Translations under genes and position numbers: made by a program
Assembly: GCA_902587755.1 (NCBI GenBank)
Contig: CACIMN010000001.1
Span: forward strand, 62,001-126,000
DNA: 64,000 nucleotides
Reading direction: 5' to 3'
Origin: an uncultured Pelagibacteraceae bacterium
GTDB taxonomy: Bacteria; Pseudomonadota; Alphaproteobacteria; Pelagibacterales; Pelagibacteraceae
Part shown: piece by piece, positions 18,490 through 27,878 of the stretch
Layout of the letters: each line of letters opens with the position of its first letter
Numbering within the stretch: the first letter of the stretch is position 1
The notes under the pieces: model-generated
The model's database searches: none
Seen by the model: the letters and a program-made list of their open reading frames with translations, nothing else
What the model was told of the DNA's origin: nothing

Positions 18490-19444
18490 ACCTATAATAA
18501 TATTAAATGGAGAACCGAATAGCATTTTTTTAGAAATTTTATTTAAATCATTAAAAAAGAAAAATCACAAAAGTCCAATAATTTTAGTTTCATCTTATGA
18601 ACTTATAAAATTCTATATGAAAAAACTAAAATTTAATAAAAAAATTAATTTAATTGATTTTAATAATTTTAATAAAAAAAAACTTGTTCTAAATTCAATA
18701 AATTTGATTAATGTGAAATTCAAATTAAACAAAAATTGGAATAAAATTTCAAAAAGATCTAATAAGTTTATATATCAATCATTTGATCTAGGATTAAAAT
18801 TATTGAATAAAGTAGAGACATATAAATTTATAAATGGCCCAATATCAAAAAAAAATTTTTTAAATAAAAAATTCCCTGGTATTACTGAATATATTGCTAG
18901 TAAAGTTGGTACAAAAAAATATGCAATGTTGATTTATAATAAAAATTTGTCTGTTTGCCCGCTAACAACTCACATTCCTTTAAAAAAAGTTGCCAAAAAA
19001 ATTACTAAAAAAAATATTCATGATAAAGTTTCGTTAATTACTACTTTTTATAAAAAATATAGATCCTTTAAACCTAAAATCGCTATTTTAGGTCTTAATC
19101 CACACTGTGAAAGTACAGATATATACAACGAAGATGAAAAAATAATTAAACCCTCTATAAAATATCTTGTAAGATTGGGATATCATGTATCTGGTCCTTA
19201 CCCAGCTGATACAATATTCTTAAAACAAAATAGAAAAAAATATGATGTAATATTGGGAATGTACCATGACCAAGTATTAACACCAATGAAAACCTTATTT
19301 GAATATGATGCAATAAACATAACTTTAGGTTTGCCGTTTATTCGAGTATCACCAGATCATGGGCCAAATGAGGAAATGGTAGGAAAAAACCTTTCTAATC
19401 CTGCAAGTTTAATCCATGCAATTAATTTTTTGGATAAAAATTGA
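18479..19444 (+). CDS. pdxA: 4-hydroxythreonine-4-phosphate dehydrogenase
   Basis: NAD-dependent step of DXP-dependent pyridoxal phosphate synthesis. About 320 residues. Metal-binding histidines are visible in LTTHIPLKK, LGLNPHCEST and GMYHDQVLTPMKTLF. GPYPADTIFL, GLPFIRVSPDHG and NPASLIHAINFL are family motifs. A TTG at 18476 precedes the ATG at 18479; I take the ATG. The start lies inside surA (11-base overlap) and the stop overlaps the rsmA TTG. PLP is also the cofactor of GcvP at the end of the window. Confidence 0.95.
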   Translation: MKNKPIIILNGEPNSIFLEILFKSLKKKNHKSPIILVSSYELIKFYMKKLKFNKKINLIDFNNFNKKKLVLNSINLINVKFKLNKNWNKISKRSNKFIYQSFDLGLKLLNKVETYKFINGPISKKNFLNKKFPGITEYIASKVGTKKYAMLIYNKNLSVCPLTTHIPLKKVAKKITKKNIHDKVSLITTFYKKYRSFKPKIAILGLNPHCESTDIYNEDEKIIKPSIKYLVRLGYHVSGPYPADTIFLKQNRKKYDVILGMYHDQVLTPMKTLFEYDAINITLGLPFIRVSPDHGPNEEMVGKNLSNPASLIHAINFLDKN

Positions 19445-20226
19445 TCAAAGCAAAAAAAAGTTTAGGTCAAAATTTTTTAATAGATAAAAATATTCTAGAA
19501 AAAATTACAAATACAACAAAAATTACGAACAAAATAGTACTTGAAGTTGGTCCAGGAACTGGAAACTTAACATCCTATATACTAAAAAAAAATCCGAAAA
19601 AACTTTTTGTAATTGAAAAAGACAATCAATTAGCAATTAATCTTGAAAATAAGTTTAATAATCAAATATCAATAATCCATGAAGATGTTTTAAAAATAGA
19701 TGAAACTACTTTTTTTAAAGATAAATTAATTGTTTTTGGTAATTTGCCTTATAATATTTCTACGGAAATAATAAGTAAATGGATAATTAATTTAAAAGAT
19801 AAATTTTGGTTTGAATGTCTTATTTTAATGTTTCAAAAAGAGGTTGCTGACAGAATAATTGCTAAGCTAAATACTTCAAGTTACGGAAGATTATCAATTA
19901 TTTGTAACTGGAAACTTAATATTAGGAAGATATGTGATATAAAACCAGATTCTTTTTTTCCAAAACCTAATGTAGATAGTTCATTATTATTTTTATATCC
20001 AAAGAAAAATTTTATTAAAATTAATAATCCAAATAATCTTGAAAAGGTTACAAGAATTTTTTTTAATCAAAGAAGAAAAATGTTAAAAAAGCCCTTTAAT
20101 CAACTCTTTAATGGAAATCAAAATATTTTAAACAAACTCAAAATTGATTTAAATTTAAGACCTCAAAACCTGAGTTTAGATACTTACTATAAATTAGCCT
20201 CTGAGTATGAAAAATTAGGAAGTTAA
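19441..20226 (+). CDS. rsmA: 16S rRNA dimethyladenosine transferase
   Basis: Dimethylates two adjacent adenines in the 3' end hairpin of 16S rRNA (KsgA). 261 residues. Motifs: [15 protein letters not shown], the SAM-binding [22 protein letters not shown] and the catalytic [12 protein letters not shown]. The C-terminal segment has [11 protein letters not shown]. Starts with TTG overlapping the pdxA stop by 4 bases. Overlaps the convergent gmk by 12 bases. Confidence 0.96.
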   Translation: MIKAKKSLGQNFLIDKNILEKITNTTKITNKIVLEVGPGTGNLTSYILKKNPKKLFVIEKDNQLAINLENKFNNQISIIHEDVLKIDETTFFKDKLIVFGNLPYNISTEIISKWIINLKDKFWFECLILMFQKEVADRIIAKLNTSSYGRLSIICNWKLNIRKICDIKPDSFFPKPNVDSSLLFLYPKKNFIKINNPNNLEKVTRIFFNQRRKMLKKPFNQLFNGNQNILNKLKIDLNLRPQNLSLDTYYKLASEYEKLGS

Positions 20227-20847
20227 TTTGTCAATATGATTTCTAATATATTCAGGATCGTAATCTTTTGAACCATTACTTATCTCAGCATCAATCAAAT
20301 TTGTAATTTTTGTATAGCATTTATCTAGATCATTATTAATTACAACGTAATCATAATTTATCCAATGCAACACGTCTCTTTCAAATTGATTCATTCTTTC
20401 CTTGGCTATTAATTTGTCACTCGCATGTCGCTTGGACAATCTTTCAAACAAAACTTCTCTGCTGGGTGGGAGAATAAAAAAATTAATTAATTTGTAGTCT
20501 AAGTTTTTATTCTTTATTTGATCAGCCCCCTGCCAATCAATATCGAAAAGTACATTTTTAGCTCTATTTAATTTGTCTATAACTGGTGTTCTTGTTGTTC
20601 CGTAAAAATTATTAAATACTTTTGCATATTCAAGAAATTCCTCATTTTTAATCAATCTTTTAAATTCTGACTCATCAACAAAGTAATAATCCTGATTTTG
20701 ATTTTCTTCAGGTCTTGGTTGTCGAGTAGTATGTGATATTGAGATTTCATAATTATCTTTTTCAGATAATTTTTTAACTAGAGTAGTTTTACCTGCTCCT
20801 GAAGGAGAGGATAATATTATCATTACCCCATCTTTTTTTGATGGCAT
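20215..20847 (-). CDS. gmk: Guanylate kinase
   Basis: Phosphorylates GMP to GDP. 210 residues. P-loop [15 protein letters not shown] near the N-terminus, GMP-binding [12 protein letters not shown], and [13 protein letters not shown] with [17 protein letters not shown]. The last residues overlap rsmA head-on by 12 bases. It follows acpP after 8 bases; in many alphaproteobacteria fabF, mltG and a YicC gene lie between acpP and gmk, and none is here. Confidence 0.96.
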   Translation of the reverse strand: MPSKKDGVMIILSSPSGAGKTTLVKKLSEKDNYEISISHTTRQPRPEENQNQDYYFVDESEFKRLIKNEEFLEYAKVFNNFYGTTRTPVIDKLNRAKNVLFDIDWQGADQIKNKNLDYKLINFFILPPSREVLFERLSKRHASDKLIAKERMNQFERDVLHWINYDYVVINNDLDKCYTKITNLIDAEISNGSKDYDPEYIRNHIDKLTS

Positions 20848-20855
20848 TAAAATTT

Positions 20856-21095
20856 CTAGTTAGCTTTTCCTTCGATAAATTTAACTGCATCACCAACAGT
20901 TAAAATTTTCTCAGCTTCACTGTCTGAAATTTCAGATCCAAATTCTTCCTCAAAAGCCATCACTAGTTCAACAGTGTCTAGACTGTCGGCTCCTAAGTCA
21001 TCTATAAAACTAGATTCCTCTGTAACTTTAGCCTCGTCAATACCTAAATGATCTGCTACAATTTTTTTTACTTTGCTTGAAACGTCTTCTGACAT
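20856..21095 (-). CDS. acpP: Acyl carrier protein
   Basis: Small acidic carrier (79 residues) holding growing acyl chains on phosphopantetheine. The prosthetic group attaches to Ser38 in [20 protein letters not shown]. Helix 1 ([14 protein letters not shown]) and the acidic helix 2 are typical. An AAGGA ribosome site lies 5 bases upstream and a strong promoter sits in the 48-base gap to fabG, so acpP can be expressed above the fabD-fabG level. Confidence 0.97.
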   Translation of the reverse strand: MSEDVSSKVKKIVADHLGIDEAKVTEESSFIDDLGADSLDTVELVMAFEEEFGSEISDSEAEKILTVGDAVKFIEGKAN

Positions 21096-21119
21096 ATTGA
21101 TCCTTTTTGTTATAAATTC

Positions 21120-21147
21120 TTAATAGTTTAAAAACCTGTTTTGTCAA
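21120..21147 (-). promoter_or_regulatory. Likely sigma-70 promoter of acpP
   Basis: On the minus strand a perfect -35 TTGACA (21147-21142) is followed after 16 bases by TATTAA (21125-21120). Transcription would start near 21113, leaving a short leader with AAAGGA (21106-21101) before the acpP ATG. The -35 box overlaps the last codons of fabG. This is the best consensus promoter I found in the window and fits the high ACP demand of a cell. Confidence 0.6.
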
Positions 21148-21881
21148 GCCATATACATGCCCCCATTAACATGCAAGGTCTCACCATTTATATAGCTTGA
21201 TTGACTTGAACATAAAAAAAGGACAGCATTTGCAATATCATCAGGTTCTCCTAGTCTTGCGGATGGTATTTTTGATATTATAGTCTCTTTAAATTTATCA
21301 TCTAATTTATCAGTCATTGCAGTTTTAATGAAACCTGGAGAAATACAATTTATATTTATATTTTTCTTTGCGTATTCTATTGCTAAACTCTTTGACATAG
21401 CAATAATCCCAGCTTTAGATGCAGTATAATTGGCCTGACCAAGATTTCCTGTATGACCTACAACTGATGTTATATTGACAATCTTGCCATATTTATTTTT
21501 AAGCATTTTTTTAATTGCGGATTTGCTCATTAAAAAAGTTGATGTTAAATTAATATCAACTACTTTTTGCCATTCTTCTAAACTCATCCTTATTGCCAAA
21601 TTATCTTGAGTAATACCTGCATTATTAACTATACAATCTAAACTGCCGCCAAGTTCTTTAGTTGCGTGTTCGACAAATTCCTCAATTTTATCACTTCGAG
21701 AAATATCAAACTTTAATATTTTAATATTTGCATATTTACCTTTTAGTTCCTCAAGTTTTTCAATTCTTGTGCCTGATGCTAAAATATTTGCTCCAGCTTG
21801 ATTTAATTTTCCAATTATTGAATTTCCAATTCCACCTGAAGCACCTGTAACGATGATATTTTTATTTTTCAAATCTGTCAT
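21144..21881 (-). CDS. fabG: 3-oxoacyl-ACP reductase
   Basis: NADPH-dependent reduction of 3-ketoacyl-ACP in fatty acid elongation. 245 residues, an SDR with TGASGGIGNSI (cofactor loop), NNAGITQDNLAIRM, VNITSVVGHTGN with the catalytic Ser, and YTASKAGIIAMSKSLA with Tyr and Lys. The C-terminus SYINGETLHVNGGMYMA is specific to FabG. Overlaps fabD by 4 bases and precedes acpP. Confidence 0.96.
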   Translation of the reverse strand: MTDLKNKNIIVTGASGGIGNSIIGKLNQAGANILASGTRIEKLEELKGKYANIKILKFDISRSDKIEEFVEHATKELGGSLDCIVNNAGITQDNLAIRMSLEEWQKVVDINLTSTFLMSKSAIKKMLKNKYGKIVNITSVVGHTGNLGQANYTASKAGIIAMSKSLAIEYAKKNININCISPGFIKTAMTDKLDDKFKETIISKIPSARLGEPDDIANAVLFLCSSQSSYINGETLHVNGGMYMA

Positions 21882-22804
21882 ATTTTAAGACTTTCAATAT
21901 CACTTAAAAAGTTAATTGTATCAATTTTTATGTTTCTATTAATTCTTTTTACCAAACCTGACAAAACTTTCCCAGGCCCAATTTCTATAAAATGATCTAC
22001 ATCATTTTCTATCATATTTATTACACTTTCTCTCCATCTAACTCTATTCTCTATTTGCTTGATTAATAGATTTTTTAATTCATCTAGATCTTTGATTTCA
22101 TTGGCGGTTACATTTGAAATCAATTTATTTTGACCATTTTTGAAACTAAGCTTATTTAACTCTTCAGTCATAATTTTAGTAGCATTGTTCATTAAATCGC
22201 AGTGAAAGGGTGCGCTTACAGGAAGCTTGATGTTTTTTATTGAACTATTCTTTAAAATTTGAATTAACTTATCTAAATCTTCCGTTTTTCCACTTAATAC
22301 AATTTGACCTTCTGAATTATCATTTGCAATTTGTGCTTTTAAATTTTCTTTATTTTCTATCAAAATTTTTTCAATTACGTCAACAGATGAACCTAATACA
22401 GCAACCATTCCTCCCTTCCCATTAGGCACAGCGTTTTGCATTGCATCTCCTCTAATTCTTAGTATTTTTAAAGTATCTGAAAAACTTAGATATCCCGCGC
22501 ATGATAAAGCCGAATATTCACCTAACGAGTGTCCAGCAAAGTACTTCGCTTTATTTAAATCTAAGTTAAATTCATTTTTTACAAGATTAAATATTGAATA
22601 GCTTATTAGATATATTGCTGGCTGTGTATTGGCTGTTAAATCTAACTCTTCTTTTGGTCCTTCTAGAATAAGTTTGGAAATAGAAAAATTTAGTGTGTCA
22701 TCTGCCTGTTTAAAAAAGTCTTTTACTTTATTAAAATTATCATAAAGCTCTTTTCCCATTCCCACTATTTGAGATCCCTGACCTGGAAAAATTACTGAAA
22801 ACAT
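21878..22804 (-). CDS. fabD: Malonyl-CoA:ACP transacylase
   Basis: Loads malonyl groups onto ACP. 308 residues. Motifs: FPGQGSQIVGMGKELY, the nucleophile elbow GHSLGEYSALSCAG with active-site Ser, VPNGKGGMVAVLG, SAPFHCDLM with catalytic His, and IEIGPGKVLSGLVKRI. First gene of fabD-fabG-acpP-gmk; 87 bases separate it from the divergent rpsF. Confidence 0.96.
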   Translation of the reverse strand: MFSVIFPGQGSQIVGMGKELYDNFNKVKDFFKQADDTLNFSISKLILEGPKEELDLTANTQPAIYLISYSIFNLVKNEFNLDLNKAKYFAGHSLGEYSALSCAGYLSFSDTLKILRIRGDAMQNAVPNGKGGMVAVLGSSVDVIEKILIENKENLKAQIANDNSEGQIVLSGKTEDLDKLIQILKNSSIKNIKLPVSAPFHCDLMNNATKIMTEELNKLSFKNGQNKLISNVTANEIKDLDELKNLLIKQIENRVRWRESVINMIENDVDHFIEIGPGKVLSGLVKRINRNIKIDTINFLSDIESLKI

Positions 22805-22831
22805 ATAAAAAAAACTAATTATTTTGCCTTT

Positions 22832-22859
22832 TTAACTATTGTAATTGAACTTTTATAAT
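22832..22859 (+). promoter_or_regulatory. Probable promoter of rpsF-rpsR-rplI
   Basis: A perfect -10 TATAAT (22854-22859) is preceded at 16 bases by TTAACT (22832-22837, 4 of 6 matches to TTGACA). It lies in the 87-base gap between fabD and rpsF and would give a leader of about 25 bases. The gap lacks the paired, CCG-bearing structure expected for the S6:S18 autoregulatory RNA. Confidence 0.5.
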
Positions 22860-22891
22860 AGTATATCCTCACTTTTTATTAAAGAACTTAA

Positions 22892-23245
22892 ATGAATTTA
22901 TACGAACATACAATTATCGCTAGGCAGGATACTTCACCAAGTGAATTAAAGCAACTAACTGAAAAATATTCTAAAATTGTTGAAAAAAATGATGGTGAAG
23001 TAATTAAAACTGAAAACTGGGGATTACTAAACTTATCTTACCTAATTAAAAAAAATAAAAAAGGAAGCTACATACACTTTAAAATAAAAGGTAGAGGTAA
23101 TGTTATTGATGAATTAGAAAAAAATGAAGCTATAGATAAAAAATTACTAAGATATTTAACAGTTAAAGTAAAAAAATTTGATTTAGAAACGAACTATTTT
23201 GGAAAAAAAGAAGATAGTGAAAAAAAAGAAAGCGCTAAAAACTAA
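22892..23245 (+). CDS. rpsF: 30S ribosomal protein S6
   Basis: Small-subunit protein pairing with S18 on the 16S platform. 117 residues, beginning [20 protein letters not shown], with [20 protein letters not shown], the signature S6 strand. The C-terminus has an acidic/Lys tail ([13 protein letters not shown]). It overlaps rpsR by one base in the universal rpsF-rpsR-rplI order. Confidence 0.97.
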   Translation: MNLYEHTIIARQDTSPSELKQLTEKYSKIVEKNDGEVIKTENWGLLNLSYLIKKNKKGSYIHFKIKGRGNVIDELEKNEAIDKKLLRYLTVKVKKFDLETNYFGKKEDSEKKESAKN

Positions 23246-23517
23246 TGCCAAAAAGACAAAGTGGAAATAAAAAAGGTAAACAAAGTAATTTTGCTAAGTT
23301 AAGCATATTTCAACCAAATAAATATAAATTTAAAAAAACTTGTCCATTATCTGTAAAAGGTGCACCAGAAGTGAACTATAAAAATATTAAACTTTTAAAA
23401 AAATATATTTCTGAAAATGGTAAAATATTACCTTCAAGGATTACAAACGTATCTCAAAAAAAGCAAAGAGAGCTATCTCTATCAATTAAAAGAGCTAGAA
23501 ATTTAGCACTAATATAA
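23245..23517 (+). CDS. rpsR: 30S ribosomal protein S18
   Basis: Partner of S6 on the small subunit. 90 residues. Family motifs: [39 protein letters not shown] and KRARNLALI at the end. A Lys-rich N-terminal extension (about 25 residues, with [14 protein letters not shown]) precedes the core. Directly followed by rplI with one base between. Confidence 0.97.
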   Translation: MPKRQSGNKKGKQSNFAKLSIFQPNKYKFKKTCPLSVKGAPEVNYKNIKLLKKYISENGKILPSRITNVSQKKQRELSLSIKRARNLALI

Positions 23518-23518
23518 A

Positions 23519-23977
23519 ATGAAAGTAATATTATTAGAAAACTTAAAAAGAATTGGATCCATTGGTGAAGTAATAGAGGTAAAAAGAGGTTTTGCTAGAA
23601 ACTTTCTAATTGCTAACAAAAAAGCTCTTTATGCATCAAAAGAAAATATAAAAGAAGTTGAAAAAATTAAAGCAGAGTTATCTAAAAAAGATAACGAAAA
23701 GAAAAAAGAAGCCTCACAACTTGCTGAACAAATTAATGGTAAAGAGTATTCTGTCAAAAAACTAAGTACAGAAAATAATGAATTATATGGTTCAGTTAAA
23801 CCAACTGAAATTTCAAAACTTATTCAAGAAGAAAACAAAATTGATATAAAGCCCTCGATGATACAACCAGTTGAAGAAATAAAAGCATTAGGGAAATTTA
23901 AAGTTAAAATTTCTTTACACTCAGAAGTTGATGCTGAAATTACAATTAATGTTTCTTCAGCTGATACAATTCAATAA
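23519..23977 (+). CDS. rplI: 50S ribosomal protein L9
   Basis: Two-domain protein near the L1 stalk. 152 residues: N-terminal RNA-binding domain with MKVILLENLKRIGSIGEVIE and VKRGFARNFLI, a long connecting helix rich in Lys and Glu (about 40-75), then the C-terminal domain (about 80-150). Normal length. After it come 68 bases without gene before dnaB, in which I see no clear hairpin terminator. Confidence 0.97.
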   Translation: MKVILLENLKRIGSIGEVIEVKRGFARNFLIANKKALYASKENIKEVEKIKAELSKKDNEKKKEASQLAEQINGKEYSVKKLSTENNELYGSVKPTEISKLIQEENKIDIKPSMIQPVEEIKALGKFKVKISLHSEVDAEITINVSSADTIQ

Positions 23978-24045
23978 TTATACATTCTTTTCCCCAGTAG
24001 AAATATACAATTTGATTTAATTATTTTTCATGTAAATTTATTTTC

Positions 24046-25464
24046 ATGGAAAACAATTTAAGTATAGTCAAAGATCAATTTAAAGAATTACCAAACAACA
24101 TTGAGGCAGAGCAAGCAGTTATAGGATCTATCCTTGTAAGTAATGATATTTTTGATGAAATAAATACAATAATTTCCAGTATTAACTTTTATGATCCAAT
24201 GCATCAAAAAATATTTGAGGCAGTTGAAAGTCTTATCTTCAAAGGAATGCTAGCTAACCCAATTACTTTAAAAAATTATTTTGAAGAGGAAAAAGATGAT
24301 CTAAATGTTCCAGAATATTTAGTTAAAATTACAAAATTTTCTACATCAGTTAGGCAAGCAATAGAATACTCAAAAATAATTTACGATATGTTCGTAAGAA
24401 GAGAATTAATAAAAATTTCTGAACAAACTATTGATAGCGCAAAATTAAATGATCTTGACACTAACGGGCAATCTATAATCGAAAGTTCTGAAAGATTATT
24501 ATTTGATTTAGCTGAAAAAGGTTCTTTCAATTCTTCTTTAGTAAAATTTGATGAAGCAATGAAACAAACAATTGAAATGGCTTCAGCTGCTTATAAGAAT
24601 GAAGAGGGTATCGTTGGTGTTCCAACTGGTTTAAGAGATTTAGATGATAAGCTAGGTGGTTTACACCAATCAGATTTAATTATTATTGCTGGTCGACCAT
24701 CGATGGGTAAAACCTCACTAGCAACAAATATTGCATTTAATGCTGCTCAAAAACTACAAGAGAGTGGTAAAAAATCATCCATAGCTTTCTTTTCACTTGA
24801 AATGTCTTCAGAACAATTGTCTACAAGAATTATATCTGAACAAGCTAGAATTAGCTCTAATGATATTAGACGAGGAAGAATATCAGATGATCAATTTGAT
24901 AAATTTTTAGAAACATCAAAAAATATTTCTGAACTGCCCCTTTATATTGATGAAACTCCAGCCATAAGTATTGCAGCACTGAGTAACAGAGCGAGACGGA
25001 TTAAAAGACTTTTTGGTCTCGATATGATTGTGGTTGATTACATCCAATTAATGAGAGGAACCACATTTAACAAAGATGGAAGAGTTCAAGAAATATCACA
25101 AATTACTCAAGGACTTAAAGCAATAGCCAAAGAACTTTCTTTACCTGTCGTTGCTCTTTCTCAGTTGTCTCGACAAGTAGAGCAGAGAGATGATCATAAG
25201 CCTCAATTGGCAGATTTAAGAGAGTCTGGTTCTATTGAGCAAGATGCAGATGTTGTGATGTTTGTTTACAGAGAAGGATATTATTTACAAAGAAAAGAGC
25301 CAAGAGAAGCGACTGTTGAACACGCAGAATGGCAAGCAAAAATGAATGAGGTTGCTCATTTGGCGCAAATTATAATTGGAAAACAAAGGCATGGCCCTAT
25401 TGGTAATGTAACTCTCGAATTTGAGGAAAGATTTACAAAATTTAAGGATACTCAATTAAGTTAA
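24046..25464 (+). CDS. dnaB: Replicative DNA helicase DnaB
   Basis: Hexameric helicase of the replication fork. 472 residues: N-terminal helical domain (PNNIEAEQAVIGSIL), RecA-like domain with Walker A GRPSMGKTSLA near 220, FFSLEMSSEQLSTRI, Walker B MIVVDYIQLMRG, and ALSQLSRQVEQR with arginine finger and QADVVMFVYRE-like EQDADVVMFVYREGYY. No intein. In many alphaproteobacteria alr and radA follow; here an MMPL transporter follows after 21 bases. Confidence 0.97.
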   Translation: MENNLSIVKDQFKELPNNIEAEQAVIGSILVSNDIFDEINTIISSINFYDPMHQKIFEAVESLIFKGMLANPITLKNYFEEEKDDLNVPEYLVKITKFSTSVRQAIEYSKIIYDMFVRRELIKISEQTIDSAKLNDLDTNGQSIIESSERLLFDLAEKGSFNSSLVKFDEAMKQTIEMASAAYKNEEGIVGVPTGLRDLDDKLGGLHQSDLIIIAGRPSMGKTSLATNIAFNAAQKLQESGKKSSIAFFSLEMSSEQLSTRIISEQARISSNDIRRGRISDDQFDKFLETSKNISELPLYIDETPAISIAALSNRARRIKRLFGLDMIVVDYIQLMRGTTFNKDGRVQEISQITQGLKAIAKELSLPVVALSQLSRQVEQRDDHKPQLADLRESGSIEQDADVVMFVYREGYYLQRKEPREATVEHAEWQAKMNEVAHLAQIIIGKQRHGPIGNVTLEFEERFTKFKDTQLS

Positions 25465-25485
25465 ATTCCAATATAAAGAGCTTGA

Positions 25486-27873
25486 ATGGTAGCTCATTTT
25501 TATCAAAACGTTATCCTCAAAAATCCTAAAGCAATATTTATATTGTTGATTATTGCTGTTTTAAGTTTTGGATACTATTCAAAAAATTTCAGGTTAGATG
25601 CTTCATCAGAAACCTTGTTAATTGAAGGTGATCCGGATTTAGCATATCTAAAAGAAGTCTCTGAAAGATATGGATCTAAAGAGTTTTTAATTCTTACATA
25701 TACTCCTAATGAAGGAATGGTAACTGACTCTTCAATTAATAATTTATTAAGTTTAAAATATAAAATTCAAAGTCTAGACTGGGTTCATAGTGTAATTACA
25801 TTATTAGATATTCCACTTTTAAATAATTCTGATGCTCCTCTTCAGGAAAGACTAGAAAGCTTCAAAACATTAAAAGATGAAGATGTAGATAGAAATCGAG
25901 GTTTTAAAGAAATTTTAAATAGTCCTGTTTTTAGAAATTTTGTCATTAGTGAAGACGGTAAAACTAGTGGTATTATTGTTAACATTAAACATTCTCAAAA
26001 ATTAGAAGATATAGAAAATAAATCTAAAGAAGAGGTTGAACTAATCAAAGATCAAATAAAAAAACAAAACCATCAGAATATTTTAGAAATTAGACAAGTT
26101 ATTCAAAGTTATGGTGACGTTGGAAAAATTTATCTTGGAGGAATACCGATGATTGCTGATGATATGATGACTTTTATCAAAAGCGATATAATTGTTTTTG
26201 GTTTGGGAGTTCTGTTATTTATAATTACTACGTTATGGTTTGTTTTCAGAAATCTTATTTGGATTATTGTTCCTATAAGTAGTTGTCTTTTTTCTGTGAT
26301 AATTATGATTGGATTACTTGGATTGCTAGGATGGAAGGTTACGGTCATCTCATCAAATTTTATTGCACTGATGTTAATTTTAACAATGGCAATGAATATT
26401 CATATGAGCACAAGGTTTCTTCAACTTAAAAAAGATTTTCCGTCAAAAAATAATTTTGAAATTATTTCTTTAACCACTACAAAAATGTTTTGGCCAATTC
26501 TTTATACCGTTCTAACAACAATTTTTGCATTCTTGTCTTTGATTTTTAGTGAAATAAAACCTATTATTGATTTTGGCTGGATGATGACTTTTGGTTTAAT
26601 TACATCATTTATCATTACATTTACTCTGCTACCTACCCTTTTAAACTTTGCTCCCACAAAAAATATCACAGTTAAAAAAGAACAAAAATCTAAAGTTACA
26701 AATTTACTTGGTCTAATTTCTCTCAATAATAAAAACTCAATATTCTTGGTAACTGGAGTAGTTGTAATTTTTAGTATTGTTGGAATTAGTAAGCTTGAAG
26801 TTGAAAATAGTTTTATAAATTACTTTGATAAGAATACTGAAATTTATAAGGGTATGAAACTTATAGATGATGAGCTAGGTGGAACCACACCATTAGAAGT
26901 TATTATAAAATTTCCTAAGAAAGAAAAGGTTAAAAAATTTGAAGAAGATGATGATTTTGACGATTGGGGCGAAGAAGATGCTAATGATGAAAAATACTGG
27001 TTTACCAAAGATAAAATTGATCTAATTACATCTATTCATAATTACTTAGATAGCTTACCTGAAATTGGTAAAGTTCTATCTTTTTCATCTATTATTGAAG
27101 TTGCTACTCAATTAAATAACAACAAGCCTTTAGGCACTTTAGAAATGGGAGTACTTTACTCTAAAATTCCTGAGAGTATTAAAACTGAAATCATTGATCC
27201 CTATCTTTCAATCAAAGATAATGAGGCTCGAATTAGTTTAAGAATTATAGACTCGCAGGAAGATTTAAGAAGAAATGATTTAATTAACAAAATTAATTTT
27301 GATTTAAAAGATAAATTTGGTTTAAAAGAAAAAGATTATAAGTTAGCTGGTGTTTTAATATTATTTAATAATTTATTACAAAGCTTATTTAAATCTCAAA
27401 TTTTAACATTGGGATTAGTTATGATTGGAATATTTTCAATGTTCATAATCTTATTTAGAAATATTAAACTTTCATTGATTGGTGTTGTACCAAATTTTAT
27501 TGCTGCTTTTTTTATCTTAGGAATAATTGGATTTTTAGGAATACCTTTAGATATGATGACGATAACTATTGCGGCAATTACAATAGGAATTGCTGTAGAT
27601 AACAGCATTCACTATATTTACAGATTTAAAGAAGAGTTTAGTAAAATAAAGGATTACAACAAAATATTAAAAATTTGCCATTCAACTGTTGGAGTCGCTA
27701 TACTAAACACTTCAATTACGATTGTTTTTGGATTTTCAATTTTGGTGTTATCGAAGTTTATTCCGACAATTTATTTTGGTGTATTTACTGGACTTGCTAT
27801 GTTGTTAGCTATGATATCTGTATTAACACTGCTTCCTGCATTAATCTTAATTATTAAACCTTTTGGCAAATAA
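25486..27873 (+). CDS. MMPL/RND-family membrane transporter
   Basis: Large inner-membrane exporter (795 residues) with the duplicated RND plan. Segment 1 is near 13-30, and five segments cover about 235-395 (including IALMLILTMAMNIHMSTRF). A second half has segment 7 near 418-438 and five more at about 635-790 (ITIAAITIGIAVDNSIHYIYRFKE, with the conserved Asp and His of MMPL/sterol-sensing-like domains). Two periplasmic loops lie between. An acidic patch at about 484-500 (FEEDDDFDDWGEEDANDE) sits in the second loop. Substrate unknown; related proteins export lipids or hydrophobic compounds. Confidence 0.85.
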   Translation: MVAHFYQNVILKNPKAIFILLIIAVLSFGYYSKNFRLDASSETLLIEGDPDLAYLKEVSERYGSKEFLILTYTPNEGMVTDSSINNLLSLKYKIQSLDWVHSVITLLDIPLLNNSDAPLQERLESFKTLKDEDVDRNRGFKEILNSPVFRNFVISEDGKTSGIIVNIKHSQKLEDIENKSKEEVELIKDQIKKQNHQNILEIRQVIQSYGDVGKIYLGGIPMIADDMMTFIKSDIIVFGLGVLLFIITTLWFVFRNLIWIIVPISSCLFSVIIMIGLLGLLGWKVTVISSNFIALMLILTMAMNIHMSTRFLQLKKDFPSKNNFEIISLTTTKMFWPILYTVLTTIFAFLSLIFSEIKPIIDFGWMMTFGLITSFIITFTLLPTLLNFAPTKNITVKKEQKSKVTNLLGLISLNNKNSIFLVTGVVVIFSIVGISKLEVENSFINYFDKNTEIYKGMKLIDDELGGTTPLEVIIKFPKKEKVKKFEEDDDFDDWGEEDANDEKYWFTKDKIDLITSIHNYLDSLPEIGKVLSFSSIIEVATQLNNNKPLGTLEMGVLYSKIPESIKTEIIDPYLSIKDNEARISLRIIDSQEDLRRNDLINKINFDLKDKFGLKEKDYKLAGVLILFNNLLQSLFKSQILTLGLVMIGIFSMFIILFRNIKLSLIGVVPNFIAAFFILGIIGFLGIPLDMMTITIAAITIGIAVDNSIHYIYRFKEEFSKIKDYNKILKICHSTVGVAILNTSITIVFGFSILVLSKFIPTIYFGVFTGLAMLLAMISVLTLLPALILIIKPFGK

Positions 27874-27878
27874 TCTTA

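Noticed and set aside
22805-22891. S6:S18-binding regulatory RNA before rpsF
   Set aside because: The 87-base gap is AT-rich, has no CCG-bearing hairpin and already holds a plausible promoter, so the leader would be only about 25 bases.
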